Origin: Candidatus Rhodobacter oscarellae
Lineage (GTDB): Bacteria > Pseudomonadota > Alphaproteobacteria > Rhodobacterales > Rhodobacteraceae
Assembly: GCF_001078595.1 (NCBI RefSeq)
Contig: NZ_LFTY01000001.1
Span: 800,031-864,030 of the forward strand
Direction of reading: 5' to 3'
DNA length: 64,000 nt
Part shown: positions 58,678-64,000 of the stretch, piece by piece
How the letters are laid out: each line of letters opens with the position of its first letter
Numbering within the stretch: position 1 is the stretch's first letter
The notes under the pieces: generated by a model
Seen by the model: the letters and a program-made list of their open reading frames with translations, nothing else
The model's database searches: none
What the model was told of the DNA's origin: nothing
Translations under genes and position numbers: made by a program

Positions 58678-58786
58678 GTGTCGTCCAACCGGTCCAGGGG
58701 GGCGCCGATTTCTTGGCAAGAAATCGGAACGGAAGCTGTGACAGCTTCCGGATCCGCATGGCGCACCGCCGCGCCCCAAACACGCC

Positions 58787-60112
58787 TTAACCCGCCGTTG
58801 CCCGGGTGATCGCGACCGAGAGCTTGTCAATGAGCTCGCCGATCTGCGCGTCCGAGATGATGAAGGGCGGCGCGATCAGGACGTGATCGCCCAGCCGCCC
58901 GTCCCGCGTGCCCTGCATCGGGTAACAGATCAGACCGGCCTCAAAAGCCGCCTGTTTGATCCGGGGCGCGACGCGCTTTTCGGGGGCGAAGGGACGCTTG
59001 GCCTCCCGTTCCTCGACGATCTCCAGCCCTTGAAACAGCCCGCGCCCGCGAATGTCGCCCACATGCGGGTGCTGCCCAAAGCGTTCCTTGAGCGCTGCCG
59101 CCAGACGTTCCCCCTGCCCCGCGGCCCGACCCACCAGGCCTTGCCCCGTCAGCTTGCCCAGCACCGCGCGCGCAGCCGCCGCGGCCACCGGGTGCCCCAG
59201 ATAGGTATGCCCGTGCTGGAAGAACCCGCTGCCATCTTCGATGGCCACATAGATCCGCGCCGAGCACAGCATCGCCCCGATCGGCTGGTACCCCGCCCCC
59301 AAGCCCTTGGCGATGCACAGGATATCCGGCTCGATCCCATCCGCCTCGCAGGCAAAGAGATGCCCCGTGCGCCCCATGCCGCACATCACCTCGTCCAGGA
59401 TCAAAAGCACGCCGTAGCGGTCGCAGATCCCGCGGATGCGCTGATAGTACCCCGCCACGGCCGGCACGGCCCCCATCGTGGCCCCCACCACGGGCTCGGC
59501 CATAAAGGCCATCACCGTTTCGGGCCCCAGCCGCAGAATCTCGTCCTCCAGCTCCTGGGCGGCCCGCAGCCCATAGGCCTCGGCGGTCTCGCCCGCATCG
59601 CGCAGAATGTATTCGTAACAAGGGCTTATGTGACTCACCCCGATCAGAAGCGGGTCGAACTGCGCGCGACGCCATTCGTTCCCGCCTGCGGCCAGAGCAC
59701 CCAGCGTGTTGCCGTGGTAGCTCTGCTTGCGAGCGATCAGATGGCGGCGCTCGGGCTGGCCGTTCTCTACGTGGAACTGGCGCGCCAGCTTGATCGCGGC
59801 CTCGGTCGCCTCGGAGCCGCCGGAGACCAGGTAAACCCGGTCCAGGTCGCCCGGCGCGTGCTGGATCAGCAGATCGGCGAGCGCCTCGGCGGGCTCGGAG
59901 GTGAAGAACCCCGTATGGGCGAAGGCCAACTCTTGCGTTTGTTTCTGCACCGCCGCGATCACATCCGGGTCGCCATGCCCCAGGCAGGACACCGCCGCGC
60001 CGCCGGACCCGTCGAGATACGCCTTGCCGGTCTCGTCATAGAGATAGCAGCCCTCGCCGCGCACCGCTCGAGGCGGCAGGGCGCGGGTGTGGCGGGGAAA
60101 GATATGGCTCAT
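58787..60112 (-). CDS. Class III PLP aminotransferase
   Basis: A 441-aa omega-aminotransferase (aspartate aminotransferase superfamily, subgroup III). The PLP Lys lies in CIAKGLGAGYQPIG, the Asp that holds the pyridine N in LLILDEVMCGMGRTG, and LGHGDPDVIAAV, VSGGSEATEAAIKLARQ and HTYLGHPVAAAAA are typical. Related enzymes transaminate taurine, beta-alanine, GABA or other terminal amines. It overlaps the stop of the BKACE gene by 4 bp, so both are co-translated and probably act in one catabolic path. Confidence 0.93.
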   Translation of the reverse strand: MSHIFPRHTRALPPRAVRGEGCYLYDETGKAYLDGSGGAAVSCLGHGDPDVIAAVQKQTQELAFAHTGFFTSEPAEALADLLIQHAPGDLDRVYLVSGGSEATEAAIKLARQFHVENGQPERRHLIARKQSYHGNTLGALAAGGNEWRRAQFDPLLIGVSHISPCYEYILRDAGETAEAYGLRAAQELEDEILRLGPETVMAFMAEPVVGATMGAVPAVAGYYQRIRGICDRYGVLLILDEVMCGMGRTGHLFACEADGIEPDILCIAKGLGAGYQPIGAMLCSARIYVAIEDGSGFFQHGHTYLGHPVAAAAARAVLGKLTGQGLVGRAAGQGERLAAALKERFGQHPHVGDIRGRGLFQGLEIVEEREAKRPFAPEKRVAPRIKQAAFEAGLICYPMQGTRDGRLGDHVLIAPPFIISDAQIGELIDKLSVAITRATAG

Positions 60113-60858
60113 ATCGCGGACCCAATCGCGTTGCGCAGCGCGGTGATCGAAGCAGCCATGTCCGGCCAGGGCGCGCCGTCTGGTTGCAAAAAGGAGTTCT
60201 CGAACCCGACGCGGACATCCCCGCCCAGCCGCGCCGCTTTCGTCAAGCAGGCATGCTCTTGCGGGCCGAAGGCGCAGAGCATCCAGCGGCCCACGGGGGG
60301 CAGCGCGGCCAAGAGCGGCTCGAGGTCGTCAGGGTTGGAATTCATGTCGGCGGTGTAGCGTCCCAGCACGAGGATGACGCTTTCGGCCCCGCCCAGGACG
60401 CCCTCGCGCTGCCACTCGGCCAGCAGCGCCGCATCGCCCGCGTCGAAGATTATGTGCTGCAGCTCAACGCCCTGGTCGGCGACGAATCGGTACATGCGCC
60501 GGGCGATATCGCGATCCCGCGCGGCCTCGCGCAGCGCGAGGGTGCACCAGGCGGGGCGGAGCTGCGACAGGGTCGCCAGCTGCGCCTCAACCCCAAACAC
60601 GCCCCCGGATTCCGTGGTCACCTGCACTCTTAGGTCAGGCGCGGCGGAGCCAAGCTCCGCGATCGCCTCTCGGTAGAGGCCCGGGTCGATAGAATGGCTG
60701 CCATCCGCGTTGCGCACATGCAGGTGGAACGCCTGCGCGCCCGCCGCTTGGCAGGCGATGGCCGTCTCGACCGTCTCTGCGATGGTCAACGGGATGCCGG
60801 GGTGGTCGGCCTTGGTGCGGCGCGCGCCGGTCGGCGCGACCATAATCAGGGGGCTCAT
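60109..60858 (-). CDS. BKACE (DUF849) beta-keto acid cleavage enzyme
   Basis: A 249-aa TIM-barrel, Zn-dependent enzyme of the family that includes 3-keto-5-aminohexanoate cleavage enzyme; it condenses or cleaves beta-keto acids with acetyl-CoA. Zn ligands lie in FHLHVRNADG, the substrate Ser in TTESGGVFG, and the conserved Glu in GFENSFLQPDG. Somewhat shorter than the usual ~270-300 aa. Together with the aminotransferase it resembles an amino-acid or carnitine-like degradation module. Confidence 0.88.
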   Translation of the reverse strand: MSPLIMVAPTGARRTKADHPGIPLTIAETVETAIACQAAGAQAFHLHVRNADGSHSIDPGLYREAIAELGSAAPDLRVQVTTESGGVFGVEAQLATLSQLRPAWCTLALREAARDRDIARRMYRFVADQGVELQHIIFDAGDAALLAEWQREGVLGGAESVILVLGRYTADMNSNPDDLEPLLAALPPVGRWMLCAFGPQEHACLTKAARLGGDVRVGFENSFLQPDGAPWPDMAASITALRNAIGSAI

Positions 60859-61320
60859 GCGCGCATCCTTTCGCCTTTGGGGTCATAGAGCGGACCGATG
60901 CTGACCCCTGCATCGTGCATCTTGCGCGCGAAGTCGACCTTCACGCGCTGCCCTTGGGTTAACCCCTGGGCATAGGCCAGGGCAACCGGGGCGTTCAAGC
61001 GCAAGCCATAGTGCGGGTGGTTTCGCGGAGGCCATAGTGCAGGTGGTTGTGGAGGCCGACGATTTCCCCGTTCACATGGAAGGGCCCGTGCCGGTGCCAA
61101 GTTAAAGCTCGCGTACCTTGGTCGTTTTTCCAAGCATGAAGGTCCCGGCGGGAGTGAAGCTCTGGCCCGTTCAGCAGCGTCTTGACCTCCGCGGCCTCCA
61201 GCGCGGGGCCACGATGCGGGCGCTCACCAACATCGGCGCGTAATAGTCCGAAGCCTCGGGCAAGAGCCCAAGGGCGAAGCCTTCGGTAAGCAGGCCCGGG
61301 GGGCGCCGTGCCGCTCTCTA
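60855..61320 (-). pseudogene. Decayed FAD/GcvT-type dehydrogenase (sarcosine/dimethylglycine-like)
   Basis: Several frames on the minus strand give pieces in family order: SDYYAPMLVSARI, VKTLLNGPE, FTPAGTFMLGK (all near 61140-61310), then PFHVNGEIVGL and the GcvT-type C-terminal NAPVALAYAQGLTQGQRVKV ... GPLYDPKGERMRA (60855-60995). In intact enzymes LLNGPESFTPDG and the C-terminal barrel are several hundred residues apart, so most of the gene is deleted and frameshifted. A short CCACC-GCACTATGG repeat lies inside. It overlaps the BKACE start by 4 bp, so the intact ancestor was probably the first gene of that operon. Confidence 0.65.
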
Positions 61321-61647
61321 GCCTTGAGGCGGCGTGTAGACCTGCCTCACGCTCTCTAAATATACGCCGGCAATCAGATCCTCGGAATTCAGCTTTGTCT
61401 CAGCCAATTGCTGATGCGACAGGTTTCGCACCACCACTTCGAAGCAATCAAGCTTTTGGCGTAGGAGGTCCACGTTCTGGAGCAATGCCACCGAGGGACG
61501 GGTTGCTTCCTTTGACAGGATCCAATCCCCGACGGCTTCATCAATATCCGACGCCAGACGCGTAAGCTCCCGCAGTTCATCCGCGGTGCTGCCCAATACG
61601 TCACTTATACCAACCTCGGTCGGGCCATCTTGCGCCGCATCGCTCAT
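61318..61647 (-). CDS. Unknown protein, last gene of the chemotaxis operon
   Basis: A 109-aa acidic helical protein: MSDAAQDGPTEVGISDVLGS, then helices with SDIDEAVGDWILSKEATRP and LLQNVDLLRQKLDCFEVVVRNLSHQQLAETKL. No motif of known Che proteins (no CheZ, CheD or CheX signature). ATG 61647 overlaps the cheY stop (ATGA), so it is co-translated with CheY, which suggests a partner or phosphatase-like role; this is inference only. Confidence 0.7.
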   Translation of the reverse strand: MSDAAQDGPTEVGISDVLGSTADELRELTRLASDIDEAVGDWILSKEATRPSVALLQNVDLLRQKLDCFEVVVRNLSHQQLAETKLNSEDLIAGVYLESVRQVYTPPQG

Positions 61648-62030
61648 AGAGGACCAACCACGCGTTCGATGCACCCCTTTAGTTGCTCTGCCGAGAAGGG
61701 CTTTTTGATGTAGTTGTTCATGCCCAGTTGGTTCCCCTTTTCAATCACCGCCGGATCTGCCGTGCCGGTGATCAAAATGAAGCCAATACGTTGGGTCGCC
61801 CCATATTGCCGCAATCCTGCCAAGAGCTGCAGCCCGTCCGCCCCCGGCATATTGTAGTCAGATATCACCAGGTGCACCGGCTTTGCCGCAAGCTTTTTGA
61901 AGGCAGATTCGCCATCCGTACTGTATTCGATATTCTTGATGCCGATTTCCTCGAGGCCCTGAATGATCAGACCCCGGCTCACAGACATGTCGTCCACGAC
62001 CATTACGTTCAGTTTCTCACGCAAACTCAT
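61644..62030 (-). CDS. cheY: Chemotaxis response regulator CheY
   Basis: A 128-aa single-domain receiver. The acidic pair is in VMVVDDMSVSR, phospho-acceptor Asp in HLVISDYNMPG (about residue 57), Thr in FILITGTAD and Lys in NNYIKKPFSAEQL. ATG 62030 was chosen: AAGGG stands upstream and the receiver opens there. Encoded after cheR; it would carry the signal from CheA to the flagellar motor or act as a phosphate sink. Confidence 0.93.
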   Translation of the reverse strand: MSLREKLNVMVVDDMSVSRGLIIQGLEEIGIKNIEYSTDGESAFKKLAAKPVHLVISDYNMPGADGLQLLAGLRQYGATQRIGFILITGTADPAVIEKGNQLGMNNYIKKPFSAEQLKGCIERVVGPL

Positions 62031-62059
62031 TTCCAGCCCTTTCCGGTTACTCTTTGGCC

Positions 62060-62899
62060 CTAAACGCGCCGATACTTTGTTATCCCCGAATGGACGAGGC
62101 CTACGGATTCCGGGGTTCCAACTCGTTCTGAATGACCAATTATTAGGAACCCGTCCTTTGAGAGAATCTCTGAAAACCTTCCCCAAAGTTTGCTCTGTGT
62201 CTGTGCGTCAAAGTAGATGACCACATTGCGGCAAAAGATAACGTCGATTGGGCCCTTGACCGGCCAGGGGCGCAACAGGTTGACCTCATCGAAGCTTATG
62301 AGCTTTTTGAGCTCGTCTTTGGCCTGTAATGCTCTTGGACGGTCGGGCACAGCCACGAAATACCGGTCGCGCAACCGCTTCTCCATCTGCTTGTCATCAA
62401 GCCCCTGGTAGACGCCGGCCCGCCCTGTTTTGATCACGTTCGGATCAATGTCGGTGGCAATTATTTTGATGTCATGGCGTCCTGCATCCGGCATGCATTC
62501 CAGCAATTGGATCGCGATGCTGTAAGGCTCTTCGCCCGTCGAGCATCCGGCTGACCAAATCCGCACCTGCCCGCCGGAGCGCGCTCTGCTCATCAGGGGT
62601 GGGAGGATCTCGGTTTTTAGCGCCTCAAAGTGATGATTCTCGCGAAAGAACCGCGTCACATTGGTGGTCAACAATGACGTGATATTGCGCAATTCCTCGC
62701 CACCGCTGGAGGATTTGAGATACTGGCAATACTCTGGAAAGCCGCCGATCTTTAGCTCCCGCAATCGGCGCGAAAGCCGCGAGACCAATAGGTTGCGCTT
62801 GTTATCCGACAAGACAATCCCGCTTTCGCTATAAACGATCGCTGCGAGTTGCTTGAAAGATGTGTCATCAATTCCGGATGCGCGGGCATTTAAAGACAT
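62060..62899 (-). CDS. cheR: Chemotaxis protein methyltransferase CheR
   Basis: SAM-dependent methyltransferase that methylates glutamates of chemoreceptors. 279 aa. N-terminal alpha domain LAAIVYSESGIVLSDNKRNLLVSRLSRRL; SAM-binding part RIWSAGCSTGEEPYSIAIQL; IIATDIDPNVI, and VIFCRNVVIYFDAQTQ. No pentapeptide-binding extension is seen. Follows cheW by about 19 bp. Confidence 0.95.
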   Translation of the reverse strand: MSLNARASGIDDTSFKQLAAIVYSESGIVLSDNKRNLLVSRLSRRLRELKIGGFPEYCQYLKSSSGGEELRNITSLLTTNVTRFFRENHHFEALKTEILPPLMSRARSGGQVRIWSAGCSTGEEPYSIAIQLLECMPDAGRHDIKIIATDIDPNVIKTGRAGVYQGLDDKQMEKRLRDRYFVAVPDRPRALQAKDELKKLISFDEVNLLRPWPVKGPIDVIFCRNVVIYFDAQTQSKLWGRFSEILSKDGFLIIGHSERVGTPESVGLVHSGITKYRRV

Positions 62900-62918
62900 T
62901 TGACTTCCCTTAACCGGT

Positions 62919-63386
62919 TCAAGCCGCTGATTTCACTGTCGAAGGCAGAACGCGTGAAAGGTTCATTTTCCGGATCATGCGGCCATCCGCGATAAGTACG
63001 CCGGAGATGTAGGCACGCACGACTTCGTCAACGATTTCAGGGATAGGCTGCATGTCGGCGTCATCAACGGTCAATATGTCAGACACAACGTCAGCCAAGA
63101 GGCCAACGGTCTGCTCTCCCACGACCGCGATAATGATCACATGGCGCGGGCCCGGTTCCGTTTCGCCAAGGCCCAATCGTTCAGATAGATCAACGACCGG
63201 CACCACCGAGCCACGCAGGTTTATCACACCTTTCACATAAGGTTGCGCATGCGGCAGGATCGTCGTTTCCGTCCAACCGCGTATCTCGCGCACGGATTTT
63301 AGATCAAAACAAAAATCCTGCTCTGACACCTTAAACGCGACAACTTCGTGGTCGTGTTTCTTTTCACTGACTGTAGCTTCTTGCAT
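62919..63386 (-). CDS. cheW: Chemotaxis coupling protein CheW
   Basis: Scaffold that couples CheA to receptors. 155 aa of a single CheW domain: VVAFKVSEQDFCFDLKSVREI, VKGVINLRGSVVPVVDLSERLGLG, and VGLLADVVSDILTVDDADMQPIPEI. It begins 2 bp after the cheA stop, so it is translationally linked. Confidence 0.95.
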   Translation of the reverse strand: MQEATVSEKKHDHEVVAFKVSEQDFCFDLKSVREIRGWTETTILPHAQPYVKGVINLRGSVVPVVDLSERLGLGETEPGPRHVIIIAVVGEQTVGLLADVVSDILTVDDADMQPIPEIVDEVVRAYISGVLIADGRMIRKMNLSRVLPSTVKSAA

Positions 63387-63388
63387 GA

Positions 63389-64000
63389 TTAACCCGCCAT
63401 GTGGATTGGAAAGTCACCGGGGCTCGCGCTGCCGGAATCTTTGATGATGTTGTCAGGGTCGATAATCAAAGCGATGCGACCGTCCCCGAGTATCGTCGCC
63501 GCCGCGACGCCGCTGATTTGTTGATAGTTCGTCTCCAGGCTCTTGATCACAACCTGTCGTTGATCCTGTATCTCGTCGGCGATAAGCGCATATCGCTGAT
63601 TATTGTCGGATTCCACCAAGAGCAGGACGTGGTCTTCTGGCGATTCCGGCGTGTGCCTAAAACCGAAGAATGAGCCAAGATCGATTATCGGGACGAAGGA
63701 ATTGCGGTTATGCAAAATGCGCCCACTGGACCCGATCGTGTGGATATCCTCAGGATTTGGCTGAAGCGTCTCTTGAATGGTCGAGATCGGAACAACCATC
63801 GTTTGGTCCGCCACTTTGATCACCATTCCTTCCAGCACCGCTAGGGTCAGGGGGAGAGAGATCGAAAAGATCGTTCCTTCGCCAGGCTTGGACTGAATAG
63901 ATACGCGACCGCCCAGCCCCTGGATCTCACTGCGGGCGACATCAAGACCGACGCCTCTGCCGGAGAGTTCAGAGACTTCCGCTTTGGACGAAAAGCCTGG
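63389..64000 (-). CDS. cheA: Chemotaxis histidine kinase CheA, C-terminal part
   Basis: The gene runs off the right window edge; 203 C-terminal residues are visible. The piece begins in the ATPase domain (PGFSSKAEVSELSGRGVGLDV with the G2 box, then GTIFSISLPLTLAVLEGM) and ends in the regulatory CheW-like domain (PISTIQETLQPNPEDIH, SFVPIIDLGSFFGF, YALIADEIQDQRQVVIKSLE). Phosphotransfer, CheY-binding and dimerisation domains lie outside. First visible gene of cheA-cheW-cheR-cheY. Confidence 0.95.
   Translation of the reverse strand, partial: PGFSSKAEVSELSGRGVGLDVARSEIQGLGGRVSIQSKPGEGTIFSISLPLTLAVLEGMVIKVADQTMVVPISTIQETLQPNPEDIHTIGSSGRILHNRNSFVPIIDLGSFFGFRHTPESPEDHVLLLVESDNNQRYALIADEIQDQRQVVIKSLETNYQQISGVAAATILGDGRIALIIDPDNIIKDSGSASPGDFPIHMAG

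Noticed and set aside
58883-60358. A 491-codon + strand frame opposite the aminotransferase
   Set aside because: Antisense shadow of a fully conserved PLP enzyme.
1-64000. tRNA, rRNA, CRISPR arrays, prophage or RTX proteins
   Set aside because: No cloverleaf, spaced direct-repeat array, phage gene block or GGxGxD nonapeptide run was seen on reading both strands.

Overview
The window is chromosomal DNA from an alphaproteobacterium, most likely a marine member of the Rhodobacteraceae (Roseobacter group). Supporting signs are very high GC with dense ATGA/GTGA stop-start overlaps, a complete RegB/SenC/RegA redox system in its classic divergent arrangement, methylsuccinyl-CoA dehydrogenase of the ethylmalonyl-CoA pathway, a DUF1127 protein, a short DUF721 gene next to mutY, Hint-domain exoproteins, a TTAA-N7-TTAA (CtrA-type) site and a GTTC-type (alphaproteobacterial LexA) site.

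Layout. 1-4.0 kb: DUF721 fragment, mutY, an RraA-like protein and mcd. 4.1-7.3 kb: a membrane protein whose seven propeller-like repeats are split by an IS630-family element. 7.2-9.5 kb: a secreted protein and the lipid-transport genes mlaC and mlaA. 9.6-12.7 kb: type I secretion ABC transporter and adaptor, the transporter probably starting at an ATC codon. 13.0-19.2 kb: tightly packed metabolic and repair genes (RidA, GDPD, GNAT, pterin dehydratase, peroxiredoxin, FAD reductase, rsmD, HAD). 19.3-20.5 kb: a small, possibly leaderless gene with a second identical IS630 copy inserted in its stop codon. 20.9-25.8 kb: lipoprotein, regA, senC, regB and a PAS protein behind a CtrA-type site. 25.9-31.6 kb: rlmN, CAP protein, LOG protein, PLP dehydratase, dapD and small genes. 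31.6-34.3 kb: two overlapping Hint-domain genes. 34.6-42.4 kb: dapE, a DUF2064 glycosyltransferase inside an inverted repeat, a frameshifted RNase R, lytic transglycosylase, a reductive-dehalogenase-like iron-sulfur protein and an EEP hydrolase. 42.5-45.5 kb: dnaE2 lacking its C-terminal region, behind a LexA-like box. 45.8-47.2 kb: a 662-bp tandem duplication with a frameshifted gene copy. 47.1-53.5 kb: minus-strand cell-wall/housekeeping run (rsfS, rlmH, gpmI, envC, ctpA, APH-like, rppH). 53.7-58.1 kb: YihY, a third Hint protein, a 50-aa protein and ruvCAB. 58.4-61.3 kb: DUF1127 gene, class III aminotransferase, BKACE enzyme and a decayed GcvT/FAD dehydrogenase. 61.3-64.0 kb: chemotaxis operon cheA(partial)-cheW-cheR-cheY-unknown.

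Functional links. RegB senses redox state and phosphorylates RegA; SenC helps assemble cytochrome oxidase. The type I exporter could serve the Hint proteins, although they are not adjacent. dapD and dapE belong to lysine/meso-DAP synthesis. ctpA, envC and the transglycosylase act on the envelope and division septum. dnaE2 and ruvCAB belong to DNA damage tolerance and recombination. Genome plasticity is clear: two identical IS copies, a tandem duplication, an in-frame palindromic repeat inside gpmI, phased 11-bp repeats, and several frameshifted or decayed genes. No tRNA, rRNA or CRISPR array was seen. I did not find an unmistakable new multi-gene system; the strongest candidates for novelty are the repeat elements and the propeller membrane protein.
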